Assembly: GCA_021199255.1 (NCBI GenBank) | Contig: JAJQIK010000088.1 | Location: forward strand, 1-64,000 | Source: Clostridiales bacterium | GTDB taxonomy: Bacteria; Bacillota; Clostridia; Lachnospirales; Lachnospiraceae | DNA: 64,000 bases | Reading direction: 5' to 3' | Shown: positions 22,457 through 31,407 of the stretch, one piece after another | How the letters are laid out: each line of letters opens with the position of its first letter | Position numbering within the stretch: the first letter of the stretch is position 1 | Notes under the pieces: generated by a model | Database searches by the model: none | Seen by the model: the letters and a program-made list of their open reading frames with translations, nothing else | Told to the model about the DNA's origin: nothing | Position numbers and translations under genes: made by a program

Positions 22457-23434
22457 ATGCAGAAACTCAACGAAGAAATCAAAACAGGACAGATGAAGAA
22501 GATCTATCTCCTTTACGGAGAGGAAGCCTATCTGCGCAGTCAGTACAGAGATAAGCTCAGAACCGCGCTGACGGACGGCGACGATTCCATGAACTGCCAT
22601 TATTTTGAGGGGAAGGATGTGCCGATGGGAGAAGTGATTGACCTGGCGGAGACGATGCCCTTTTTAGCCCGGCGCCGGGTGATTATTCTGGAGAACAGCG
22701 GCCTTTTTGCCCATGGCGGGGAGCGGCTTGCCGAATATCTGGCGGCGCCTGCCGAGACTGCCTTTTTTGTATTTGTGGAACCGACGGCGGATAAGCGCAG
22801 TAAGCTTTATAAGGCGGTTACTGCGAAGGGACGCGCCGTAGAATTTAAGGCGCAGGACGAGGCGGTGTTAAAACGGTGGATATTAGGTTTTCTGAAGAAG
22901 GAAAACAAAAAGATAACGGAACGGGATTTGACCTTTTTTCTGGAAAAGACCGGAACGGACATGGAAAATATTCGCGGCGAGCTGGAAAAGCTTCTGTGCT
23001 ATTGTATGGATCGGGAGGTAATCTCAGCGCAGGATATCGAGTCCGTCTGTACCAGGCAGGTGAGCAATCAGATTTTCGATATGATTAACGCGCTGGCGAT
23101 GAAACAGCGGAAGAAGGCGATGGATTTGTATTACGATCTTCTGACCTTAAAGGAACCGCCTATGAGAATCCTTTACCTGATTACCAGACAATTCAATCTG
23201 CTTTTTCAGGTAAAAGAGCTGAAACGGAAGGGCTGTGATGCGGATACGATTGGTAAGAAGACGGGGCTTGCCCCTTTTATTGCCCGTAAATATGTGGCGC
23301 AGGCGGCAAGGTTCCAGGAGACGGATCTCAGGAGGGCGCTTCAGGACTGTGTAGAAACGGAAGAGGCGGTCAAGACCGGTAAAATGAACGATGTCATGAG
23401 CGTGGAGCTTTTGATTATAAAATACAGCGGATGA
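22457..23434 (+). CDS. holA: DNA polymerase III delta subunit
   Basis: The 325-residue product is the clamp-loader delta subunit, which opens the sliding clamp. It starts with a helix and then KKIYLLYGEEAYLRSQYRDK, the degenerate nucleotide-fold start of HolA. It continues with domain II (KTGTDMENIRGELEKLLCY) and domain III (PMRILYLITRQFNLLFQVKE). The open frame extends far upstream to 22016 but that part is comEC DNA read in another frame; ATG 22457 fits family length. Its own promoter lies upstream. Confidence 0.95.
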   Translation: MQKLNEEIKTGQMKKIYLLYGEEAYLRSQYRDKLRTALTDGDDSMNCHYFEGKDVPMGEVIDLAETMPFLARRRVIILENSGLFAHGGERLAEYLAAPAETAFFVFVEPTADKRSKLYKAVTAKGRAVEFKAQDEAVLKRWILGFLKKENKKITERDLTFFLEKTGTDMENIRGELEKLLCYCMDREVISAQDIESVCTRQVSNQIFDMINALAMKQRKKAMDLYYDLLTLKEPPMRILYLITRQFNLLFQVKELKRKGCDADTIGKKTGLAPFIARKYVAQAARFQETDLRRALQDCVETEEAVKTGKMNDVMSVELLIIKYSG

Positions 23435-23495
23435 AAATTATAAAAAGAGCAGGGTTCACGGGAAGAACGGACAGCGGGAACGGAGGAGAAAAGCA

Positions 23496-23990
23496 GTGTT
23501 TGAATTATTGGTTATTATTTTGATTGTCGTATGGGTCGTCAGAAAAAGGAAAAATAATATGCAGGAAGCTGCCGGGGGCGGCGGAAAAACGCCTGATGCC
23601 ACTGTAACGGCCGCTGGCTCCAGGGACAGGAGATACGATATGGGAACGAACGGCCAGAGGACGCGCACAGGGCAGGGCGCGTCCCGTTCCCATAAGGAAA
23701 CGCCCCAGGCCGCCATACAGGAGGCAAAAGAAGACGGCAATTCCACCACGGCTTATTTGATGGAGAAAGCGGAAGCGGACGCCAGGGAGCATGCCAGAGA
23801 AAAATATGAGGAGCAGAAACGGCTGCATACGGCCTCCGGCGGGCTTGCCGTAGCCGAGCGGCTGTTCGAGGGCGATCCCGTCCCGCAGGGTAAAAAATGC
23901 GTGGTCTGCGGCTATTGCGCGGCGGAAAATCTGGTGCCGATGATTCCCAGAACCCAATATAGCTGTTATTTCTGCAGGGAACCGTTATAG
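23496..23990 (+). CDS. Membrane-anchored zinc-ribbon protein, unknown
   Basis: This 164-residue protein starts at GTG 23496 behind GGAGGAG. One N-terminal membrane helix (about 2-16, FELLVIILIVVWVV) is followed by a polar, low-complexity region and a charged helix (about 80-115). The C-terminal zinc ribbon has CVVCGYCAAEN and CYFCREPL. It lies between holA and yqeY. No function is known to me. Confidence 0.75.
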   Translation: MFELLVIILIVVWVVRKRKNNMQEAAGGGGKTPDATVTAAGSRDRRYDMGTNGQRTRTGQGASRSHKETPQAAIQEAKEDGNSTTAYLMEKAEADAREHAREKYEEQKRLHTASGGLAVAERLFEGDPVPQGKKCVVCGYCAAENLVPMIPRTQYSCYFCREPL

Positions 23991-24056
23991 GCTGGCCGGC
24001 GGGAAGATTTGTATAAAATTCAGTTGGAAACGATGATGTTTCAGAATGGAGGAGCA

Positions 24057-24503
24057 ATGAGCAAGATCGATGAAGTAAGACAGGAAATGGTAGCGGCAAT
24101 GAAGAATAAGGATAAGGAGCGCAAGGATTCCCTGTCCATGCTGTTGTCCGCATTGAAGAACAAGGCTATTGATAAAAGGGAGGATTTGACGGAGGCTGAG
24201 GAGTTTGAAGTCATTGCCAGGGAGATCAAGCAGACAAAAGAGACGATGGAAACGGCGCCGGACGACCGGACGGATATTAAAGAACAGTGCCGGAAGCGGC
24301 TGGCTGTGTATCAGGAGTTTGCGCCGGCCCAGATGAGCGAGGACGAGATCAGGGAGACGATTCAGGACGTGATTTCCGCTCTGGGACTGGAGAATCCTAC
24401 CGGTAAGGACAAGGGAAAGGTCATGAAGGAATTGATGCCGAAGGTCAAGGGGCGCGCGGACGGCGGCATGGTCAATAGGCTTGTCGGGGAAATCCTGGGC
24501 TAG
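24057..24503 (+). CDS. yqeY: GatB/YqeY domain protein
   Basis: The 148-residue product is a stand-alone YqeY protein, related to the tail domain of GatB and implicated in tRNA-dependent processes. Typical segments are RKDSLSMLLSALKNKAIDKR and KGKVMKELMPKVKGRADGG. It starts at ATG 24057 behind GGAGGAG. Its stop overlaps the stop end of the opposite-strand araC-type gene. Confidence 0.93.
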   Translation: MSKIDEVRQEMVAAMKNKDKERKDSLSMLLSALKNKAIDKREDLTEAEEFEVIAREIKQTKETMETAPDDRTDIKEQCRKRLAVYQEFAPAQMSEDEIRETIQDVISALGLENPTGKDKGKVMKELMPKVKGRADGGMVNRLVGEILG

Positions 24504-25354
24504 TCTTCGTACATGCTCCGGAATTCGGTAGGCGTACAGTCTTTGATGATTTTAAACATTCTGATGAACGCGGAGAGGCTGGAGAATCCCGACTGGAGGG
24601 CAACCTCGGTGATGGATATTTCGGGATCTACGAGAAGCTTTTCCGCGTGTTCTATTCTTTTCTTGTTCAGATATTTATAGAAAGAGTTCCCTGTAAAATT
24701 TTTAAATAACCGGGTGAAATGATACTTGCTGAAGCCGGCCAGGCTGGCGGCGTAGTCTAAGGACAGGTCTTCGGTGCAGTGATCCTGTATGTACTGGCAT
24801 ACATAAATAAATTTGGCGGTATATTCCTTCTGCTTAGTGTAGGTAACGTCAGATTTGATCCTGTCCCCGGTGTATTTTCTGCCGATCAGGACAAGCATTT
24901 CAATCAGCTTGGCGTAGATAGAGGCGCTTGCCAGAAAGGAATCGCTGAAATATTCCCTGTAAATATCCAGCATAAGCTGGCGGAGCCTGTCGTGGATGTC
25001 CGGCGCGTTTTCTTCGGTAATAAGAAGCGCCTGGGGAATGTTGGAAAGCATGGATTCAATATCCGCTACATTGTGCAGCATTGGAAAATCCGCCTGAAAA
25101 ATAAGACGTTCTCCCTCTGTAGCGGACAGGCTGTGGATAACGCCGGAATTAATCAGAAGAAGGTCGCCCTCCTGCAGGACATAAGATTCCTTTTTGCAGA
25201 TGATTTCATAAGAGTTCTTTAATGGCATCAGGATTTCGATCGGTGTATGCCAGTGCGCCGGATATGCCTCATAATCTGTGTTGTCATAAAGCATAAATCC
25301 TTTGATCTGTTTAAAATTGACAGTTTCCTTGATACCGTTTAAGGTTTCAATCAT
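24500..25354 (-). CDS. AraC-family transcriptional regulator
   Basis: The 284-residue protein has an N-terminal cupin-like sensor domain (about 20-100, with HWHTPIEILMPL and LLLINSGVIHSL) and two C-terminal helix-turn-helices (about 185-280, including YAASLAGFSKYHFTRLFKN and VALQSGFSSLSAFIRMFK). It is divergent from the sugar transporter operon and separated from it by a repeat-bearing AT-rich gap, so it probably controls that operon in response to a sugar. It converges on yqeY with a four-base overlap. Confidence 0.92.
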   Translation of the reverse strand: MIETLNGIKETVNFKQIKGFMLYDNTDYEAYPAHWHTPIEILMPLKNSYEIICKKESYVLQEGDLLLINSGVIHSLSATEGERLIFQADFPMLHNVADIESMLSNIPQALLITEENAPDIHDRLRQLMLDIYREYFSDSFLASASIYAKLIEMLVLIGRKYTGDRIKSDVTYTKQKEYTAKFIYVCQYIQDHCTEDLSLDYAASLAGFSKYHFTRLFKNFTGNSFYKYLNKKRIEHAEKLLVDPEISITEVALQSGFSSLSAFIRMFKIIKDCTPTEFRSMYED

Positions 25355-25760
25355 ATCTCTACGCTCCTGTTATGGTGTGGGATCCGTTTTGCGGCCTCCA
25401 ATTAATAAAAATTGCTTTTGAATTATCAAAAATTGCTATTTTTAATTAAATATAAATTTATAAAACAAAAAAATTGCTATAAGAATAGTTCCATAATAAC
25501 ATAAAATCAAGAAAAAACAATTAAAAAAATAGAGAAAAATGATAATATTTTAAAGCGTTTTGGAAGACTAAAAGTCAAAATGCACAAAAAATAAAAATAA
25601 AAATAAGAGAAAAACACAAAAAAGCATATAACAAGAATTAAAAACAGAGCAATTTTTAGAACTCATCAAGCAACTATTGGGAAGAACAGGAAGCGTCGCT
25701 TTGTTATTCTGTAATTGTAACAGGTGTTTATCGATTCTTTTAAAGGGAGGTTATTGGATT
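25355..25760. other. AT-rich divergent regulatory gap
   Basis: A 406-base gene-free gap of extreme A+T content between the regulator and the transporter operon. It carries the direct repeats listed separately, an inverted copy (AGCAATTTTT, 25648-25657) and the ribosome site of the binding protein gene (AAAGGGAGG). An in-frame extension of the binding protein to 25677 is not supported. No RNA gene is seen. Confidence 0.6.
25407..25478 (+). repeat. Three direct repeats AAAAATTGCT, putative operators
   Basis: Copies at 25407-25416, 25428-25437 and 25469-25478 are 21 and 41 bases apart, close to two and four helical turns. They lie upstream of the divergent regulator gene. Phased direct repeats are typical for AraC-type proteins. 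Confidence 0.5.
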
Positions 25761-27119
25761 ATGAGAAGAAAGGCAATGGCGGTTTTATTAAGCGCGGCGA
25801 TGGTATCCTCGGTATTGGCAGGCTGTGGAAGCGGCTCTTCTGCAGACAGCGGTTCTTCTGCCGATAGCGGCGGGACGGCTGCCACGGAGGCGTCCGATGA
25901 GGCGGAGGCTGCTGTGAATGTCGCCGACGGCGAGGTGCAGGAAATCACATGGATGTTCTGGGATGACTTAAACGCGACGGAGGATCTGATCACGATAGGC
26001 TATAAAGAGGTGGTTGACAGATTTAACGAGGATTATGACGGCGTTTATCATGTAACGCCTGTCACCACCAATTTGGAGGAGTATTATACGAAGCTGAATG
26101 CGCTGGTTGCTTCCGGACAGACGCCGGATGTATTTATCGTAAGCCCGGGCCCTAATCTGGACGTATATGTAGAACCGGGTATTACCGCAGATTTGACAGA
26201 TTATTTGAAGCAGGACGGCTGGATGGATACCTTCAATGGCGGCGAAGGGGCATTCTCACAGCAGACCTATGATGGTAAGATTTATGCGGTGCCGCTTAAT
26301 ATAGCGGCAGCCTGTGTATTCTACAACACGGAAATGTTTGCGGCAGCAGGCATCGACACTATGCCTACAGATTGGGAGGGGCTGCTTGACGCCTGCCAGA
26401 AGCTGCAGGATGCAGGCTATACGCCTTTGACAATTTCCGCAGGTACGGCATGGTGCTTATCGATGCTGGCTGGTTATCTTTGTGATGCAGAAGGGGTGGA
26501 TCTGGCTGCCATTGACGCCGGAGAGGCGCACTGGACAGACGACAATGTAGCGCAGGCCGCTGCCAAGATGCTTGAGATTTCTCAGTATTTCCAGGCTACC
26601 GCTGCCGGCGACACCAATGATGTGGCTACCGCGAACTTCTATAACGAAGAGGCGGCAATGCTGATCCAGGGCTCCTGGGCAATTGCGCAGATTAACGGGG
26701 CAAATCCTGATTTTGAGGATAAATGCGGCGTCTTTGCCTTCCCGGGTACCAACGGAAGGGTAATCGCAAAATCCGACAGTCTTGCCATGAGCGCAACCAC
26801 CCAGTATCCGGAAGCGGCGATAGCGTTTATGAAGTATTTTACAGATGATACGGCGCAGAAGTACACGGCTGAAATCGGCGGCAAGATCCCGGTAACCACG
26901 GTGGATTACGACGAGTCGGTTGCCCCGGCGCAGCTTGCTTATGTCATGGACGTATTCAGCAACGCGGAATCTACTTTTGGCTTCTATAATGAGTCTCTGG
27001 CCAGCACCGAGGCAGGCTCTACTTTTGACGACGCCATGGTTTCCATTTATCTGGGCACTCCTATAGAAGAGGGATTGCAGACGATTGAGGATTTCTACAT
27101 CAATAATGTATGGAACTGA
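25761..27119 (+). CDS. ABC sugar-binding lipoprotein
   Basis: This 452-residue extracellular solute-binding protein (family 1) has a lipoprotein signal (RRK, hydrophobic core, SVLAGC lipobox) and a Ser/Ala-rich linker. The binding fold shows YYTKLNALVASGQTPDVF early, KIYAVPLNIAAACVFYNTEM, and the late MLIQGSWAIAQI and GGKIPVT motifs. It should capture an oligosaccharide for the two following permeases. The start is ATG 25761. The adjoining GH3 enzyme suggests a xylo- or gluco-oligosaccharide substrate. Confidence 0.93.
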   Translation: MRRKAMAVLLSAAMVSSVLAGCGSGSSADSGSSADSGGTAATEASDEAEAAVNVADGEVQEITWMFWDDLNATEDLITIGYKEVVDRFNEDYDGVYHVTPVTTNLEEYYTKLNALVASGQTPDVFIVSPGPNLDVYVEPGITADLTDYLKQDGWMDTFNGGEGAFSQQTYDGKIYAVPLNIAAACVFYNTEMFAAAGIDTMPTDWEGLLDACQKLQDAGYTPLTISAGTAWCLSMLAGYLCDAEGVDLAAIDAGEAHWTDDNVAQAAAKMLEISQYFQATAAGDTNDVATANFYNEEAAMLIQGSWAIAQINGANPDFEDKCGVFAFPGTNGRVIAKSDSLAMSATTQYPEAAIAFMKYFTDDTAQKYTAEIGGKIPVTTVDYDESVAPAQLAYVMDVFSNAESTFGFYNESLASTEAGSTFDDAMVSIYLGTPIEEGLQTIEDFYINNVWN

Positions 27120-27162
27120 TCTGCGGGCAGACAGGATTTTTTCTTTTGAAAATTAACAGAGG

Positions 27163-27199
27163 CTGGCAGGCGGCGCTTGGGCGCTGCTTGTCAGGCTTT
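27163..27199 (+). terminator. Stem-loop between binding protein and permeases
   Basis: CTGGCAGGCGGCGC, loop TTGG and GCGCTGCTTGTCAG form a 14-bp stem with three G-U pairs, followed by GCTTTTC. It probably works as a partial terminator or a 3' stabiliser that keeps the binding protein more abundant than the permeases. Confidence 0.55.
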
Positions 27200-27222
27200 T
27201 CACACAAATTGTGGAGGTTATC

Positions 27223-28110
27223 ATGGACAAATTATTGAGGGATAAAAAGGCCATTATTATTTTTGTGGCGCCGGCTTTTCTGCTATTTACCTTTGTGCTG
27301 TTTATTCCGATTTGTCAGTCAGTATACTATTCGCTGTGCAGTTATGATGCTCTGACTAAGCCGGAATTTATTGGATTGGAAAATTACAAGCAACTGCTTT
27401 TTAACGATAAAACCATGAAAATCGCATTGAAAAATTCTTTATTTTTTATGATTTTTTCCTGTGTGTCGCAGCTGGTGGTGGGGCTGATACTGGCGGCGTT
27501 TCTTACCAATATTGAGAAAGGAAGGAACTTTTTCAAAAATGTGTACTATCTGCCCTGCGTGCTTTCCTCGGCTGCCTTAGGACTTCTGTGGATGTTCATT
27601 TTCAGCCCCAAGCTTGGCATTAACCAGATTCTTGCGCTATGGGGGATTGAAGGGCCTTTGTGGCTGATGGATGTATCCGGTTATATTAATCTGCCCATGA
27701 AGGTTATCGCGTTTGTAGCATTGTGGCAGTATGTAGGACAGTCCATGATGCTCTATATGGCGCAGATTTCGGGAATTGACAGGAATTTGTATGAAGCGGC
27801 CTATATAGACGGCGCCACTAAGCCGAAAGCCTTTCTTTATGTGACGATGCCGTTGATCCGCCCTATGATTGCCACGGCGATGTCCTTAAACTGTATCGGT
27901 TCCCTGAAATTTTTCGATCTGATTTTTAATATGACGGAGGGAGGTCCGAACCATCAGACGGAGGTACTTGCCACGCATCTATATACACAGGGCTTTAAGT
28001 ATTTCAAGTACGGCTATGCCAGTGCGATCGGCGTTGTGCTTCTGGTGCTGTGCCTGATTGTAACTTTCATTATTAATAAATTTGTGAAAGTGGATTCCTA
28101 TGAAATGTAA
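27223..28110 (+). CDS. Sugar ABC permease, MalF type
   Basis: The 295-residue inner-membrane protein has six predicted helices and the EAA loop motif EAAYIDGATKPKAFLYVTMP, which contacts the ATPase. The YEAAYIDGA form is typical of carbohydrate (CUT1) permeases. It starts at ATG 27223 behind GGAGG. No ATPase is encoded nearby, so a shared MsmK-type ATPase is expected elsewhere. Confidence 0.93.
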   Translation: MDKLLRDKKAIIIFVAPAFLLFTFVLFIPICQSVYYSLCSYDALTKPEFIGLENYKQLLFNDKTMKIALKNSLFFMIFSCVSQLVVGLILAAFLTNIEKGRNFFKNVYYLPCVLSSAALGLLWMFIFSPKLGINQILALWGIEGPLWLMDVSGYINLPMKVIAFVALWQYVGQSMMLYMAQISGIDRNLYEAAYIDGATKPKAFLYVTMPLIRPMIATAMSLNCIGSLKFFDLIFNMTEGGPNHQTEVLATHLYTQGFKYFKYGYASAIGVVLLVLCLIVTFIINKFVKVDSYEM

Positions 28111-28131
28111 GAAAGGACAGGTTGAGAATCT

Positions 28132-28959
28132 ATGAAGAAAATCAGTATAGCTAAAATAGCGATATACATATTTTTGATATTACTTGCCTTTATTTATCTT
28201 GCGCCGCTGGTGTGGATGCTGTTTGTCTCGGTAAAGGATAATGCGGAGATTTTTACGTCTCCCTTTGCCCTGCCGCAGCAGATACAATGGGAGAATTATG
28301 CCTTTGCGTGGACGGCGGGATATCTGGGCAGGGCGACCCTCAATTCCGCGATTGTCTGTGTGACCACATTGATCCTCAGTATGGTAATCGGTTCCATGGC
28401 AGCTTTTGCGATTGCCAGGCTGCGCTGGAAATTCGCCAGGCTGATGATGACCTATTTTATGATCGGTATGATGATTCCTGTACATTGTGTGCTGATTCCT
28501 CTGTTTAAGACCTTTTCGGGAATCGGGATGTACAACAGTCTGACGGGATTGATTATTCCCTATACCACCTTTTCGCTGCCTATTACTATTTTTATCATGA
28601 CGGGATTTTTTGAAAATATGCCAAGAGAGCTGTTTGAAGCGGCATGTATCGACGGCTGTTCTATTTACAGGTGTTTTCTGTCTATTGCGGTGCCCCTTTC
28701 CAAGACTGGGCTGTTTGTCACCGGGCTGATGTCTTTCGTGGCGAACTGGAACGAGCTGCTTTTGGCAATGGTATTCATTTCCGATGACATGAAGAAAACG
28801 CTGCCGGTTTCCCTTTCCAAGTTCGTGGGACCTTACAATACGAATTATGTACAGATGTTTGCGGCGATTATTATTGCAATTGTTCCTACGATTGTGGTAT
28901 ATTGCTGTTTTAGTAATCAGATTGTAGACGGTTTAACGGCTGGCGCGGTAAAAGGATAA
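28132..28959 (+). CDS. Sugar ABC permease, MalG type
   Basis: The 275-residue partner permease has six helices and the EAA motif FEAACIDGCSIYRCFLSIAVP. It lies 21 bases after the MalF-type gene and 34 bases before the GH3 gene, so all are likely in one operon. The late segment VANWNELLLAMVF is characteristic of CUT1 MalG-type permeases. Confidence 0.93.
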   Translation: MKKISIAKIAIYIFLILLAFIYLAPLVWMLFVSVKDNAEIFTSPFALPQQIQWENYAFAWTAGYLGRATLNSAIVCVTTLILSMVIGSMAAFAIARLRWKFARLMMTYFMIGMMIPVHCVLIPLFKTFSGIGMYNSLTGLIIPYTTFSLPITIFIMTGFFENMPRELFEAACIDGCSIYRCFLSIAVPLSKTGLFVTGLMSFVANWNELLLAMVFISDDMKKTLPVSLSKFVGPYNTNYVQMFAAIIIAIVPTIVVYCCFSNQIVDGLTAGAVKG

Positions 28960-28993
28960 CACAATAGAAAACGATTAGAAATGAGGAGGCAGG

Positions 28994-31132
28994 ATGAGAG
29001 AACAGGCAAGAAGGCGGGCGCGGCAGAAAGCGGAGAGACTGGTAAACCAGATGACAATAGAAGAGAGGGCGTCCCAGTTGCGGTATGACGCCCCCGCAAT
29101 AGAGCGGCTGGGGATTCCGGCCTATAACTGGTGGGGAGAGGCTCTGCACGGCGTGGCCAGGGCGGGCACAGCGACAAGTTTTCCCCAGGCAATTGGTATG
29201 GCGGCGACCTTTGATACGGAATTGGTAGAGAAAGCAGGAGATGTGTCCGCTACGGAGGGCAGAGCCAAGTATAACGCGCTTTCAGAGGAAAACGACAGGG
29301 ATATCTACAAGGGGCTTACCTTCTGGTCGCCTAACGTCAATATATTCAGAGACCCAAGATGGGGGAGGGGGCATGAGACCTTTGGCGAAGACCCTTATCT
29401 GACCTCCCGCATGGGCGTGGCCTATGTAAAAGGCTTACAGGGGGAGGGGGAGGAACTGAAGACTGCGGCCTGCGCCAAGCATTTCGCGGTTCATTCCGGC
29501 CCTGAAGCGGTGCGCCATGAGTTTAACGCGACGGCTACGAAGAAAGATATGGCGGAGACCTATCTTCCCGCCTTTCAGGCCTGCGTGCAGGAGGCTGGGG
29601 TGGAAGCGGTTATGGGCGCTTATAACAGAACCAACGGGGAGCCGTGCTGCGGCAGCAGGACGCTGATACGGGATATTTTGCGCGGGGAATGGGGATTTCA
29701 AGGGCATTTCGTATCGGACTGCTGGGCTATCAAAGATTTTCATGAGCACCATATGGTGACCCATAATCCTCAGGAATCCGCGGCAATGGCGCTTAAGGCG
29801 GGCTGCGACATTAACTGTGGGGTGACCTATCTGCATCTTTTGAAAGCGTTGCAGGAGGGGATTGTGACAGAAGAAGAGATTACGGAGGCGGCGGTACGGG
29901 TCTTTACCACCAGATATCTGTTGGGTCTTTTTGACGGCAGCGGATATGATCAGATTCCATATGAGAAGGTGGAATGTGAGGAACATCTTGCCGTGGCGGA
30001 GCGCCTTACCAGAGAATCGGCAGTGCTTCTGAAAAATAATGGCGTTTTGCCGCTTAAGGCTGACGACGGCAAAACCATCGGGGTGATCGGCCCCAATGCC
30101 GACAGCAGAGCCGCTCTTATTGGTAATTATCATGGCACATCTTCCAGATATATCACAATTTTAGAAGGAATACAGGATAAAGTTGGACATAATGGAAGGA
30201 TCTTATATTCTGAGGGGGCACATCTCTTCAAGGATCGTGTGGAACCGCTGGCATGGGCGAACGACCGTATTGCGGAGGCGGTTGTTGTGGCAAGGCACAG
30301 CGATGTGGTAGTACTCTGCGTGGGATTGGATGAAACGCTGGAGGGAGAAGAGGGAGATACCGGTAACAGTTACGCGTCGGGGGATAAACCGGATCTGATG
30401 CTGCCGAAGTCCCAGAGAGATCTGATGGAGGCTGTGCTGGCCGTGGGTCGGCCTGTTATCGTATGCCTGATGGCGGGAAGCGCAATCGATCTGTCCCTTG
30501 CAGATGAAAAGGCGGATGCGGTTTTGCAGTTGTGGTATCCCGGCGCCAGAGGCGGCAAGGCGGCAGCGGATATTTTATTTGGAGAATGTTCTCCCTCAGG
30601 TAAGCTGCCGGTAACCTTCTATCGGACGCTGGAGGGGCTTCCTGCTTTCGAGGATTATTCCATGAAGGGAAGAACCTATCGTTATATGACCGGCGAGGCG
30701 CTATATCCTTTCGGTTATGGCCTGACCTACGGCGATGTGGAAGTCCGGGGGGCGGAGCTGATTTCCCGGGAAGTAAGCGCGGACAGGGAGGCGTGTCCAC
30801 GAGAAGTGTTCCTGCAGGCGGAGGTAGTAAACCATGGCAGTATGGGGACGGATGAGGTGGTACAGGTATATGTGAAGGATTTGGAATCCCAATATGCGGT
30901 ACCTAATTACAGCCTGTGCGCTTTTGCCCGAATTCATCTGGAAGCGCGGGAAACGAAGAAGCTCTCCCTGCGGGTAGACGGCGGCGCTTTTTATGCGGTA
31001 AACGAAGAAGGAAAGCATATCTTCGACAGCAGGCGTTATGAACTTTATGTGGGAACGGGGCAGCCGGATAAGCGGACGGAGATGCTGACCGGGCACAAGC
31101 CTGTGAGGGTAGATGTAAGCTTTTTAAGCTAA
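28994..31132 (+). CDS. GH3 beta-xylosidase/beta-glucosidase, cytoplasmic
   Basis: The 712-residue glycoside hydrolase family 3 enzyme has no signal peptide. The N-terminal (beta/alpha) barrel starts with NWWGEALHGVAR, a pattern typical of family-3 beta-xylosidases, and includes SPNVNIFRDPRWGRGHETFG. The nucleophile Asp about 241 sits in FVSDCW. The second sandwich domain (about 350-560) and the FnIII-like domain (about 600-700) follow. It should cleave the oligosaccharides imported by the preceding transporter. Specificity (xylo versus gluco) is inferred. Confidence 0.9.
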   Translation: MREQARRRARQKAERLVNQMTIEERASQLRYDAPAIERLGIPAYNWWGEALHGVARAGTATSFPQAIGMAATFDTELVEKAGDVSATEGRAKYNALSEENDRDIYKGLTFWSPNVNIFRDPRWGRGHETFGEDPYLTSRMGVAYVKGLQGEGEELKTAACAKHFAVHSGPEAVRHEFNATATKKDMAETYLPAFQACVQEAGVEAVMGAYNRTNGEPCCGSRTLIRDILRGEWGFQGHFVSDCWAIKDFHEHHMVTHNPQESAAMALKAGCDINCGVTYLHLLKALQEGIVTEEEITEAAVRVFTTRYLLGLFDGSGYDQIPYEKVECEEHLAVAERLTRESAVLLKNNGVLPLKADDGKTIGVIGPNADSRAALIGNYHGTSSRYITILEGIQDKVGHNGRILYSEGAHLFKDRVEPLAWANDRIAEAVVVARHSDVVVLCVGLDETLEGEEGDTGNSYASGDKPDLMLPKSQRDLMEAVLAVGRPVIVCLMAGSAIDLSLADEKADAVLQLWYPGARGGKAAADILFGECSPSGKLPVTFYRTLEGLPAFEDYSMKGRTYRYMTGEALYPFGYGLTYGDVEVRGAELISREVSADREACPREVFLQAEVVNHGSMGTDEVVQVYVKDLESQYAVPNYSLCAFARIHLEARETKKLSLRVDGGAFYAVNEEGKHIFDSRRYELYVGTGQPDKRTEMLTGHKPVRVDVSFLS

Positions 31133-31294
31133 TCTTCATTTCGGAGCAACTTGGTTGCGAAGCGGCGGCGGGAAATCCGCAAAGGCGGTTTCTCGCCTGC
31201 CATAAAACAGATCACATAAGACCAGGGGCGTTGCGGAGGACAAATTTAGGCCGCGGCGTCCCTTTTCCGTTGTCCTGCGCGGCATAAAATATGG
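31133..31294 (+). other. Intergenic hairpin region after GH3 gene
   Basis: The gap holds a strong hairpin (GGCGGGAAATCCGC with GCGGTTTCTCGCC, 31167-31197) without a T-run. A second imperfect inverted repeat (TGCGGAGGACAA near 31235 with TTGTCCTGCGCGG near 31280) follows. No ORF is convincing. These may be repeat-type elements or structured 3' ends. Confidence 0.45.
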
Positions 31295-31324
31295 TTGCGA
31301 ACCAGCCTTAAGATGGTCTATACT
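31295..31324 (+). promoter_or_regulatory. Promoter of thrH
   Basis: TTGCGA (31295-31300), 18 bases, TATACT (31319-31324), 84 bases upstream of the thrH start. Confidence 0.6.
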
Positions 31325-31407
31325 AATATAAAAAGCTGCTTCGCCGTTGAAAAGGGATACTTGGAAAGCAGGAAAACGGCGGCATGGGAAAGGAACGGAG
31401 TTTCACT

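Noticed and set aside
25407-25478. CRISPR-like repeat spacing
   Set aside because: Only three 10-base copies with unequal spacing; no CRISPR repeat or cas gene is present.
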